A stretch of 23,345 nt of DNA from assembly GCA_041741375.1 (NCBI GenBank), contig JBGSKF010000224.1, positions 1 to 23,345 on the forward strand, given 5' to 3'. Position 1 is the stretch's first letter. Each line of letters opens with the position of its first letter. Origin of the DNA: OFTM291 sp041741375 (GTDB taxonomy: Bacteria > Gemmatimonadota > Gemmatimonadetes > Gemmatimonadales > GWC2-71-9). This document shows, one piece after another, positions 8,725 through 15,401 of the stretch. The notes below the pieces were generated by a model, which saw only the letters and a program-made list of their open reading frames with translations, had not been told where the DNA came from and did no database searches. The translations under genes were made by a program, and so were the position numbers.

Positions 8725-8728
8725 AGTA
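8723..8728 (-). promoter_or_regulatory. TANNNT -10 element of the sigma gene (leaderless geometry)
   Basis: TACTAT on the minus strand lies 7 nt before the GTG at 8715, which is codon 4 of the reading frame from 8724. If used, it excludes the ATG at 8724 and makes the GTG the true start. Confidence 0.35.
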
Positions 8729-8736
8729 ATCGGCCC

Positions 8737-8782
8737 GTTCCGGTGAAGGGAGCGGCCGGTTCCGGGACTGGAACCGGTTCCA
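8737..8782 (-). promoter_or_regulatory. Repeated GGAAC elements and palindrome upstream of the sigma gene
   Basis: On the minus strand GGAACCGG occurs at 8781-8774 and again at 8763-8756, 18 bases apart, and GGAAC recurs at 8741-8737. Bases 8769-8782 form the perfect palindrome TGGAACCGGTTCCA, and 8756-8777 an 8-bp hairpin. GGAAC is the usual -35 core for ECF sigma factors, so these could be self-recognised promoters or a dimeric regulator site. No clear ECF -10 at the proper distance was found. Confidence 0.4.
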
Positions 8783-8833
8783 TTTAGAAGTAGGACGACG
8801 CCACCGGCGGGCTGGATCTCGGGAGCCGGGAAA

Positions 8834-10021
8834 TTATCCCCCATCCTCCCGGAGAGTGGCGGCGATCGGAGCCCGGGAGGCGAACCAGGCGGGGATCAGA
8901 CCGGCCAGGAGTCCCGTTCCGGCGATCACCGCGGCGGCGACGAGGAGAGGAACTGGCTGGGCGATGAAGAAGGAGACCGACGCGGGGAGCCCCGGGAACT
9001 GGGTGAGGATGGTGTCGAGGTATCCTGCGGTCAGGAGCCCGAGCGCCATCCCCAGACTCCCGCCGACAGCCGTGAGCACCGCCCCCTCGAGGAGCACCTG
9101 CCGGAGAATGGTGTTCCGTGATATTCCGATGGCGCGCAGAGTGGCGATTTCGCCGAGTCGCTCGTTGACGGTGATGGTGAGAATGGTGGCGACAAGAAGT
9201 GCGGCGACACCGAGACTGATGGCGCCGAGAATGACGGACAGTTGCCGGAAATAGGTAAGCCGTCCCCGGAACTGGGCCACGAGGGAGGCCAGACTGTTCA
9301 CGGAAACCGCCGGGTGTCGGGCCGCGAGCCGGGCAGCCACGACCGGGGCCAGGGTGTCGTGGGCTGCCATGACGAGAATGGCGGAGGCGCGGTCCTCCCC
9401 CCGGCCCCCGGAGAGGTGCTGCATGGTGCCGAGCGTGGTGCCGAGCGAAAGCTGGTCCCGGGCATCGTAAAGCCAGCGGACCACACCACGCACCGCCAGG
9501 CGTCGCTCGGTGCGGGCCAGCCCGGCGAGGGGGTCGAGTTCTCCTTCGACGGTGATGGTATCGCCCGGGGCGAGTCCGAGAACCTGCGCGGCCACCTCCC
9601 CGAGAAGCAGGCCTGTCGAATCGCCGGGTGTGAGATCGGATCCCGTCTGCAACTCATGAAGCCCCTGTGCCCGGGGATCGAATCCATACCCGGTCAGGGG
9701 GACCAGGGAGTCGGCGGAACGGAGGAACACCGTCGTCCCCAGAATCGCTCCCGCCCGGGCGACACCGGGATCGTCCCGGATCGAGCGGACCAGTGCACCT
9801 GCGTCGGCGAGCGTGGCCTCGGTGTCGAAGGGGAGGGTGCCCTTGGGGGAGACCCGGATCTGATACCCGCGGGCGAGCACCAGGCGCTCGAAGGAGATCT
9901 CCATTCCGCTGCTGAGGAGCACCATGTCGAGCAACAGGGCCGCGGCCACGGCGATGCCCCCGATGGCGAGTCCGCTCCGCACCGGGTGGCGGCGGAGATT
10001 CCGCAGGATGCCGGTGATCAC
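8834..10021 (-). CDS. FtsX-like ABC transporter permease (complete)
   Basis: A 395-residue MacB/FtsX-type permease with the full layout: a basic N-terminal end, a first helix at about 15-37, an extracytoplasmic domain of about 215 residues, and three C-terminal helices at about 260-290, 315-345 and 355-385. It contains the family signature NERLGEIATLRAIGISRNTI between the second and third helices. The GTG start at 10021 overlaps the stop of the upstream permease as GTGA, showing translational coupling. It probably pairs with the neighbouring permease and with the ATPase at 6572-7255 to form an exporter or lipoprotein/lipid extraction complex. The substrate is not evident from sequence. Confidence 0.92.
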   Translation of the reverse strand: MITGILRNLRRHPVRSGLAIGGIAVAAALLLDMVLLSSGMEISFERLVLARGYQIRVSPKGTLPFDTEATLADAGALVRSIRDDPGVARAGAILGTTVFLRSADSLVPLTGYGFDPRAQGLHELQTGSDLTPGDSTGLLLGEVAAQVLGLAPGDTITVEGELDPLAGLARTERRLAVRGVVRWLYDARDQLSLGTTLGTMQHLSGGRGEDRASAILVMAAHDTLAPVVAARLAARHPAVSVNSLASLVAQFRGRLTYFRQLSVILGAISLGVAALLVATILTITVNERLGEIATLRAIGISRNTILRQVLLEGAVLTAVGGSLGMALGLLTAGYLDTILTQFPGLPASVSFFIAQPVPLLVAAAVIAGTGLLAGLIPAWFASRAPIAATLREDGG

Positions 10022-11019
10022 CCGCGCCGCCAGAGAAGAAGGGGTTGGGCGGCGGAAAGGCGGGCGGCGGCCACGGCCCCGGCACCGATTCCCAGGACCA
10101 CGGAGAGAGCGACGCCGAATCCGACGATGCCGGGGGTGAGGAGAGAGAAAACCAGGGGCGTGTCGAAGAGGGTCTGGTAGTAGATGTTCGTGAGTGCGCC
10201 CGCCACCCAGGCGAGGATCACTCCCATGGCGCTCCCGACGAGGCTCACGATGCTGGACTCGAGCACGAGGGCCCCGACGATGGTGCGACGACGGATCCCT
10301 ATCAATCGCATGACTGCGGTGTCCTTCCGCCGTGCCTCGACCTTGAGCAGCATGATGCAGAGGAGGAAGACGGCACTGGCCACGATCGAGATGACCCCGA
10401 TGGCCCGGTGAAAGCGACTCACCACCGCGAAGGTGCGGGAGGATTCCGCGGCAATCCGAACCGAGGGTTCGGCCCGGAAGCCGACGGCGCCCTGATTGAG
10501 GCGGGCGGAGAGTGCCTCGGGATCAGCCCCGGGTTGGAGAGCCAGGCCGAAGCGATCGACCCGGTCGGGGGCGCCGAGCAGGGTGGCGAGGTCAGGGAGG
10601 TGGAGCCGGAGACGGTACTCCCCTCGCAGCACGGTGGCCGGATCGGGCGGGGGCTCGTGGATGGCGGTGATGACGGCTCGGCGCGTGACGGCATCGGGAG
10701 TGGTGCCGAGGAAGAGGGTATCGCCGATGGAGAGATCGAGTACGGTGGCGAGGCGCTGTTCGATGGCTATGGGGAGGATGGGTGTTTGGTGAAACAGGGA
10801 GTAGGGAGTAGGGAGTAGGGTGGAGGTGTAGGGGCGACGCATCCGTCGCCCTTGCGGCCGGAAGCCGGGTACGAACGTCCTGTGTATGTCCTGCGCCCCC
10901 CTATGTCCTATGTCCTGCGTCCTATGTCCTCGGGTATCGGGTACCGGGTGGTGGGCCACGGGGGCATCCCCGGTTCCGAGCATGAGAAGCAAGGGCGTAA
11001 AAAAGGAAGCGATCGACAT
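10018..11019 (-). CDS. FtsX-like ABC permease, C-terminal half, with repeat-encoded N-terminal region
   Basis: A 333-residue reading frame. From about residue 80 (PIAIEQRLATVLDLSIGDTL) it matches the second half of an FtsX/MacB extracytoplasmic domain followed by three helices, with LKVEARRKDTAVMRLIGIRR as the typical loop. The usual first helix and first half of the extracytoplasmic domain are absent. Residues 1-24 include a hydrophobic stretch (MSIASFFTPLLLML), and residues about 25-78 are translated from a heptamer array and hairpin repeat. The start at 11019 is favoured by a TATACT hexamer 7 nt upstream; an ATG at 10842 inside the hairpin repeat is an alternative. Either a repeat cassette has damaged the 5' end, or the missing half is supplied by the AttH fusion protein. 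The gene overlaps the next permease as GTGA. Confidence 0.7.
   Translation of the reverse strand: MSIASFFTPLLLMLGTGDAPVAHHPVPDTRGHRTQDIGHRGAQDIHRTFVPGFRPQGRRMRRPYTSTLLPTPYSLFHQTPILPIAIEQRLATVLDLSIGDTLFLGTTPDAVTRRAVITAIHEPPPDPATVLRGEYRLRLHLPDLATLLGAPDRVDRFGLALQPGADPEALSARLNQGAVGFRAEPSVRIAAESSRTFAVVSRFHRAIGVISIVASAVFLLCIMLLKVEARRKDTAVMRLIGIRRRTIVGALVLESSIVSLVGSAMGVILAWVAGALTNIYYQTLFDTPLVFSLLTPGIVGFGVALSVVLGIGAGAVAAARLSAAQPLLLWRRG
10797..10930. repeat. Repeat cassette inside the permease reading frame (two heptamer arrays flanking a hairpin)
   Basis: GGGAGTA heptamers run from 10797 to about 10820. A GTAGGGGCG hairpin occupies 10828-10853, and TATGTCC-type heptamers, degenerate at first, run to 10930. 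The whole cassette is read in the permease frame without a stop codon. Its strands and motifs match the cassettes at 11841-12285 and 22325-22850. Confidence 0.85.
10828..10853. repeat. REP-like hairpin, copy 1
   Basis: GTAGGGGCG head, stem GGCGAC/GTCGCC, trailing CCTT. It shares its head with the copies at 11887, 11926 and 22579 while the inner stem bases differ in a paired way. Confidence 0.7.
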
Positions 11020-11026
11020 GGGGCGG

Positions 11027-11032
11027 AGTATA
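11027..11032 (-). promoter_or_regulatory. TANNNT -10 element of the truncated permease gene
   Basis: TATACT on the minus strand, 7 nt before the ATG at 11019, with no Shine-Dalgarno sequence between them. It is the closest to the sigma-70 consensus of the five TANNNT sites in this window, but the -35 region is GC-rich and unconvincing. Confidence 0.45.
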
Positions 11033-11148
11033 GCAGGGTCGAAGCGCTGGGGGCACGATCGAAAGGGCGATGGGGGACGGGAGCGGCGGCCGGGCGTGCG
11101 GGCGAAGAGGGGAGGTGAGGAGTCTGGTTCAATCCTGTCCGTAAGGGA

Positions 11149-11823
11149 CTAACGCGCATTGGGCCTGGTGCAGAGCACCAGCGCCCCGATTTCCGGCCCG
11201 ATGATCCGCGAGGCATCCCCGCACCGGATGGTCATCGGGCCATTGAACGGTTCCCGCGATGCCACGGTCACTTCGGCGCCGGGAACCAGACCCGCGTCGC
11301 CGATGTAGCGGAGTCGCTCCGGTTCCGCCGTGTCGATACGCCGCACCTCGACGGTCTCGCCCACCGGAGCATCCGACAGCGGCGTGTAGATCAGCTCCTC
11401 CACCGAACCATCATGATCGGGGATCGGATCGCCGTGGGGATCGAAGCGCGGATGGCCCAGCGCCTGCGCCATCCGCTCCACCATCCGGTCCGACACCGCA
11501 TGCTCCAGCCGCTCCGCCTCGTCATGCACCTCGTCCCACGTGTAGTCGAGCCGCTCCACCAGATAGGTCTCGATCAGGCGGTGCCGCCGCACCATCCGGA
11601 GCGCCGCCCTCCTCCCCTCCACGGTCAGCACCACACCCCGGTACGGCACGTGCTCCAGAAGACCCTGCTCCGAAAGCCGCTTGATCATCCCGCTCACCGA
11701 CGGAGGCGCCAGATCCAGGGACTCCGCGATCTCGGAGGTGGTCGCACTGCGGCCCCCCAGCGAGATCCGGTAAATCGCCTTGAGATAGTCCTCGACAGAC
11801 TGGGTAAGGAGGTTGTCCGGCAT
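11149..11823 (-). CDS. DtxR/MntR-family metal-dependent transcriptional repressor
   Basis: A 224-residue protein with the family's three parts: winged helix-turn-helix (about 8-65), metal-binding dimerisation domain (about 70-140) and a C-terminal FeoA/SH3-like domain (about 150-224). Probable metal ligands are H81, E85, H100, E104, E107 and H108. At the positions of DtxR Met10 and Cys102 this protein has Asp12 and Glu104, as in manganese-sensing MntR; the manganese preference is inferred from this. Metal-bound protein would repress transport or storage genes. The ATG at 11823 is where homology begins and has TACCAT 6 nt upstream. An open frame continues upstream to 12135, but it reads through heptamer repeats and is not coding. 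Confidence 0.9.
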   Translation of the reverse strand: MPDNLLTQSVEDYLKAIYRISLGGRSATTSEIAESLDLAPPSVSGMIKRLSEQGLLEHVPYRGVVLTVEGRRAALRMVRRHRLIETYLVERLDYTWDEVHDEAERLEHAVSDRMVERMAQALGHPRFDPHGDPIPDHDGSVEELIYTPLSDAPVGETVEVRRIDTAEPERLRYIGDAGLVPGAEVTVASREPFNGPMTIRCGDASRIIGPEIGALVLCTRPNAR

Positions 11824-11829
11824 CGGGGA

Positions 11830-11835
11830 ATGGTA
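11830..11835 (-). promoter_or_regulatory. TANNNT -10 element of the DtxR/MntR gene (leaderless geometry)
   Basis: TACCAT followed by 6 nt and the ATG at 11823; no Shine-Dalgarno sequence. The heptamer array starts only a few bases further upstream, so any -35 contact would fall in repeat DNA. Confidence 0.4.
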
Positions 11836-11886
11836 CAGCAGGAAGTAGGGAATAGGGAGTAGGGAATAGGGAGTAGGGTACAGGTC

Positions 11887-11913
11887 GTAGGGGCGGCCCG
11901 TGGGCCGCCCTGT
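11887..11913. repeat. REP-like hairpin, copy 2
   Basis: GTAGGGGCG head with stem GGCGGCCC/GGGCCGCC around a two-base turn. It is the same element as copy 1 with different paired stem bases. Confidence 0.75.
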
Positions 11914-11925
11914 AGGGAACAGGGC

Positions 11926-11952
11926 GTAGGGGTGGCCCGTGGGCCGATCTTT
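11926..11952. repeat. REP-like hairpin, copy 3 (degenerate)
   Basis: GTAGGGGTGGCCCGTGGGCC followed by GATCTT. The inner stem is identical to copy 2, but the outer right arm has decayed, which suggests tandem duplication and drift. Confidence 0.65.
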
Positions 11953-12220
11953 GGGGCCATGCGCCAGCATCGCCCGAGCATCAGGTGACCACGAAAGGCG
12001 GTCATAGGGGTGAATCACATTCGCCCTTGGTGGGCCCCTCGCTGATCCCATCGGCTTTCGGATTGGCCCGCTGTCCTTCTGTGCACCTTCGCGCCCTTGC
12101 GTCCTTGCGTTGATCCTTGCCGTGGGATTGATCAAGGGGGAGGGATTGGGGATCCCGGTCTTCGCGGAGCGATGATTGATCAGAGCTTCCCGGGCGTGGT
12201 GTACCGGATCCCTTGGTGCT

Positions 12221-12240
12221 CGCCGGGCTGGAGCCCGGCG
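12221..12240. repeat. Perfect GC-rich hairpin downstream of the porin-like gene
   Basis: CGCCGGGCT and AGCCCGGCG are exact inverted repeats around GG. It lies 49 bases past the porin stop in the direction of transcription, with no T-run after it. Similar CTGGAGCCCGGCG repeats are widespread in GC-rich genomes. It may terminate or stabilise the operon transcript. Confidence 0.55.
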
Positions 12241-12288
12241 CTCCCAGGGTACTCCACTCCCTATTCCCTATTCCCTACTCCCTGCTCT

Positions 12289-13464
12289 TTAGAAGTAGGT
12301 CGCGACGCCGGCTTGGACCGCCGAGGTCCGCTCCGTCGGATTTCCCTGAAGATCGCGGAACCGCTCGAGGCGATAGTTGAGCCGGAATACCGTCTCCGGG
12401 ACCGGCCGGAAACTCAGCGCGAACGATACCGCGTTCCGCTCGTCGAACCGCTTCCGCCCCGTCGCACTGAAGCGTCCCTGGTTGAAGTCGGCCCGCTCGA
12501 GCCGCACGCCGAAACGCACGTGGGGATCCACGAGCCCCCGGATCCGGGGCCGGAACACCGTGGTCACCGCGTCGAGGTACACGCCCCACTGCCGGTCGCC
12601 CAGACTCTCCCGGAGGTCGTCCGGCAGATCGATCCGCGCGAACGCCACCTCTCCCCGGAGATCCACCGGTCCCACCGTCGTCTCCAGGTCAACCGCTGTG
12701 AGCGAGAGCCACTGCTTCTCCTCGATGGTCTCACCGTCGAGACGGAAGACGTTCCAGATCCCGCGATAGTGCGACAGGCCGATCTCGCCGAGCGTCGCGT
12801 GACGCGCCGCGACGCGCCCCGAGACCGTCGGCGAACCGTTCTCGTCGTCCTCGAAGAGCGAGACCCCCTTGCCACTGGCGAGCCGGGTCCGACCCTGGTC
12901 GTTGAGCACCACCCCGGAGTTGAGCCCGTTGCTGACGTAGGCGTCCCAGGAGAAGCCCCACTGGCGCGATCCGAATCGGCCGTAGGCGCCGAAACCCGCC
13001 TCCGAGAGGGTGGCGGGAATGATTTCGGTGGAGACGATGGGCCGCTCCACGAACTCGTACCGCGGTCCATCATGATTCACGTTGAACGCGCCGATGGGCG
13101 GAAGGAGCACCCCGCCCCGCAGCACGAAGGCAGGATGCAGCTCGAAGTCGAGCACCGCCGTCTCGACCCTGATCTCCTCTCCCCCCTCCTCGAACTCGAG
13201 CTCCGAGGTGAACCGGAGACGAGGCCCGAGCGACGAAAAGAGGAAGATGTTGAACCGCTGGAGATCGGTCGTGGGCCCCTCGGTGATCCCATCGGTCCTC
13301 GACCACGCCGCATTCGCCTCCAGGTATCCCCCAATCGCCGTCCGGCCCGCCTCGGCGATGAAGGGCCGGCGATAGATCCCCCCCTGTACCATCGAGGTAT
13401 CCTGCGCGGCAAGCGTACCCGCCCACACCGCCAGCACCGGGATCCACAGCATCGCTCTCGGCAT
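12289..13464 (-). CDS. Outer-membrane beta-barrel (porin-like) protein
   Basis: A 391-residue protein with a signal peptide (hydrophobic core about 5-19, cleavage near AAQ at 19-21). The remainder is a run of alternating polar/hydrophobic strands separated by acidic turns, ending in the aromatic residues YF expected of an outer-membrane barrel. The strands near GGVLLPPIGAFNVNHDGPR resemble phosphate-selective-porin-like (OprP/OprO) proteins, but the family is not certain. The ATG overlaps the Rieske stop (TGATG), so it is the third gene of the DUF1111-Rieske operon. It could act as an outer-membrane conduit or anchor for the redox proteins; that is inference. The TAA stop abuts a heptamer array. 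Confidence 0.75.
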   Translation of the reverse strand: MPRAMLWIPVLAVWAGTLAAQDTSMVQGGIYRRPFIAEAGRTAIGGYLEANAAWSRTDGITEGPTTDLQRFNIFLFSSLGPRLRFTSELEFEEGGEEIRVETAVLDFELHPAFVLRGGVLLPPIGAFNVNHDGPRYEFVERPIVSTEIIPATLSEAGFGAYGRFGSRQWGFSWDAYVSNGLNSGVVLNDQGRTRLASGKGVSLFEDDENGSPTVSGRVAARHATLGEIGLSHYRGIWNVFRLDGETIEEKQWLSLTAVDLETTVGPVDLRGEVAFARIDLPDDLRESLGDRQWGVYLDAVTTVFRPRIRGLVDPHVRFGVRLERADFNQGRFSATGRKRFDERNAVSFALSFRPVPETVFRLNYRLERFRDLQGNPTERTSAVQAGVATYF

Positions 13465-13904
13465 CACTCCCCCTCCATCCGGTTCAGGTCGATCACGATA
13501 TCTTCCCCCTCGATCCTCGTGGCGAAGCGATGCAGCGGAGCCCGGGTCGGTCCCTTGAGCACCGCGCCCTCCCGGGTGTATTCGCTGCCATGGCAGGGAC
13601 AGATCAGCCGGTCCGCCACCGGATCCACTTGGCACCCCCGGTGCATGCAGCGGGTGGAAACCGTGGTGAGCCGACCGTCGGCGTGGCGCACAACGAGGAA
13701 AGGCCAGCGCTGGTTGGGAGCCTCGACCAGAAGCTCCGTAACACCAGGCGTGAAGGATGCCGAGGACACATGGAGACGATTGTCGGTCACGACCCCGCGT
13801 ACATACGGCCGACCGCCACACCCGACCAGGGGAAGCAGCGACGAGCTCGCGGCAAGGCCCACGGAGAGTCGCTCGACCTCCGAGAGAAATCGGCGTCGGT
13901 TCAC
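13464..13904 (-). CDS. Rieske [2Fe-2S] protein, Tat-exported probable lipoprotein
   Basis: A 146-residue protein. Cluster ligands are C86-x-H88 and C102-x2-H105. C91 and C104 are placed to form the disulfide seen in bc1-type Rieske proteins, which favours a high-potential cluster. The N-terminus has a twin-arginine motif (NRRRFL) and a following lipobox (LVGC, Cys29), predicting folded export and lipid anchoring. It carries one-electron traffic in the periplasm or at the membrane face. The GTG start overlaps the DUF1111 stop as GTGA, and the stop overlaps the porin-like start, so all three are co-translated. No cytochrome b or c1 gene is nearby, so it is probably not part of a complex III. 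Confidence 0.9.
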   Translation of the reverse strand: MNRRRFLSEVERLSVGLAASSSLLPLVGCGGRPYVRGVVTDNRLHVSSASFTPGVTELLVEAPNQRWPFLVVRHADGRLTTVSTRCMHRGCQVDPVADRLICPCHGSEYTREGAVLKGPTRAPLHRFATRIEGEDIVIDLNRMEGE

Positions 13905-15154
13905 AACGACCTCAGGAAGGCGAGCACCCGTTCCTGCAGCGACGCCGCGAGAGCCCGGAACGCCGACCGGCTCGCGGACCCCTCTCCCCCGTGGAACTCG
14001 ATCGCCTCGCGCAGGGTCCGGGCCCGGCCGTCGTGGAGGAAGAAGGTCTGTCCGCCCTGGGACTCCTGCGCCAGACCGATTCCCCAGAGCGGTGCCGTGC
14101 GCCATTCCGAGGTGAGGGCGCGGCCCTCGGTGTAGCCATCGTCGAGCTCGGGTCCCATGTCGTGGAGCAGCAGGTCGGTGTAGGGGTGGAACGTCACCCG
14201 GTCGAGGGTCCGGATCGTGGAGGGTCCGGTCGTGAGGGACGGCAGGTGACACCGGGCACACCCGATCTCCTCGAAGATCCGGCCCCCCTCCACAACGTCG
14301 GGGTCGGTGGCATTGCGGCGCGGCGGCTCCTTCAGGGTGCGAAGGTAGAACACCACCGCCTGCACCGCCGCCGACGACACCTCGGGGTCGGCCGCGTTGT
14401 CGGTGGCGAACCCGCCGATGGACATGTTGACCGGGTCGGTGGGAAGGAGATCGCTCGTGACTCCCATGTCCTCTCGGTAGGCGGTGACCGTCTGATGGAG
14501 GAGTGAAATCGCCGAGGCCTTCTTGCCGAACCGGCCGATGAAGCGACCCCCAATGCGCTGCCGGGAGGCCCCGGTGGTTCCGTCGAGCACCGACTCCAGC
14601 GACACGATCTCCGACACCACGTCCGTTTCGTCCACGAGCTGGACTCGGCCGGAGATCCCGTCTCCATCCAGATCCTCCGGATCCTCGAGGGCGAGAAGCG
14701 TGGCGTCCTCCACCGCCTCCAGGAACCCGAGCCCCGTCACCGCCGGCGCCATGAACACCGCAACACCGGTGGCCTCGTCGGGCACAGTTTCCGGGACATG
14801 GCCCGGGATCGCCCGGTTCTGGATCTGCGGACCCCCATGGGGTCGCATCGGATCGAACCCCGAGGGAGTCATCCGGCCGAAGCGGGTGAGGTTGAAGACA
14901 GGGTGCCCCTTCCCGTCGCCCACGTGGCACCGTTCGCACGATTCGGCAACGAACACCGGCCCCAGCCCGTCGACCACACCGAAGATCCGCCCGAACTCCT
15001 CGTCACCCAGGATGTGTTGCCGCAATTGGGGACCGGAGAGACCCTCGAGGGGCCCCGCCAGCACCTCCGCATCGGCTGGTGCCGACGGTCCGAGAGTGTC
15101 GCAGCCGGCGATGGGAAGCGCCAGGGAAAGGACGACGTGGAGCTTGAGGTTCAT
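13901..15154 (-). CDS. Di-haem DUF1111 oxidoreductase (MauG/peroxidase-like), lipoprotein
   Basis: A 417-residue protein with two c-type haem motifs, C73-x2-C76-H77 (CERCH) and C299-x2-C302-H303 (CARCH). The C-terminal LHDGRARTLREAIEFHGGEG segment is characteristic of the DUF1111 'di-haem oxidoreductase/putative thiol oxidoreductase' family. A signal peptide with lipobox LPIAGC (Cys18) predicts a lipid-anchored extracytoplasmic enzyme. An acidic loop DLDGDGISGR (161-170) may bind calcium. Length fits the family (roughly 400-500). It is the first gene of a three-gene operon with Rieske and beta-barrel proteins and follows a near-perfect sigma-70 promoter. The substrate is unknown; peroxide or an organic/metal electron donor is possible. 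Confidence 0.88.
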   Translation of the reverse strand: MNLKLHVVLSLALPIAGCDTLGPSAPADAEVLAGPLEGLSGPQLRQHILGDEEFGRIFGVVDGLGPVFVAESCERCHVGDGKGHPVFNLTRFGRMTPSGFDPMRPHGGPQIQNRAIPGHVPETVPDEATGVAVFMAPAVTGLGFLEAVEDATLLALEDPEDLDGDGISGRVQLVDETDVVSEIVSLESVLDGTTGASRQRIGGRFIGRFGKKASAISLLHQTVTAYREDMGVTSDLLPTDPVNMSIGGFATDNAADPEVSSAAVQAVVFYLRTLKEPPRRNATDPDVVEGGRIFEEIGCARCHLPSLTTGPSTIRTLDRVTFHPYTDLLLHDMGPELDDGYTEGRALTSEWRTAPLWGIGLAQESQGGQTFFLHDGRARTLREAIEFHGGEGSASRSAFRALAASLQERVLAFLRSL

Positions 15155-15200
15155 ATCGGGATGCCCGGCTGCCTAAGTCGTAAGTGATGTCTATGAGAAG

Positions 15201-15229
15201 ATTATATTTTGTGACGCCTAAATTGTCAA
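15201..15229 (-). promoter_or_regulatory. Consensus sigma-70 promoter of the DUF1111-Rieske-barrel operon
   Basis: On the minus strand TTGACA (15229-15224) and TATAAT (15206-15201) match the consensus exactly and are separated by exactly 17 nt. The transcript would have a leader of about 40 nt before the ATG at 15154. Both boxes sit in an AT-rich island within GC-rich DNA. GCCTAA occurs on the plus strand at 15171-15176 (leader) and 15216-15221 (spacer), a possible repeated operator half-site. Confidence 0.85.
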
Positions 15230-15401
15230 CCGGGCGCTCGACGCCAGGCTACCGTGCGCGACAATGGCCGGGTGCCAACTCCGGCTTGGATCTCACCACA
15301 TTGACCAGCTCGCCCTCTGGCGACACCTTTTCACAGAGCTTCCTCGTCTCCCTTCCGTTCCAGGCCCCGCGCGCACGCCGAACCTCATCCAGGAGCGCTC
15401 C

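Larger units (their letters stand above)
11841..12285. repeat. Gene-free repeat block between the porin-like and MntR-like genes
   Basis: This gap holds no plausible gene. In order it contains GGGAATA/GGGAGTA heptamers (11841-11880), two REP-like hairpins (11887-11913 and 11926-11952), unassigned sequence, a CCTTGCG-type short repeat near 12083-12115, a GC-rich perfect hairpin (12221-12240), and CCCTATT/CCCTACT heptamers (12249-12285). The two heptamer blocks are in opposite orientation, one at each end, so the block resembles a large imperfect inverted structure. The MntR start and the porin stop each lie within a few bases of an array. Confidence 0.8.

Noticed and set aside
11824..12135. 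N-terminal extension of the DtxR/MntR protein
   Set aside because: The open frame reads through heptamer and hairpin repeats; family similarity begins at the ATG at 11823.
12097..14115. Long plus-strand open frame of 672 codons
   Set aside because: It is antisense to the coupled porin-like, Rieske and DUF1111 genes, shows no domain, and exists because GC-rich coding DNA rarely contains stops on the other strand.
13464..14939. A 491-residue Rieske fusion protein
   Set aside because: The frame upstream of 13904 is antisense-free but lies within the DUF1111 coding sequence in another frame; the GTG at 13904 with GTGA coupling and a Tat motif is the true start.
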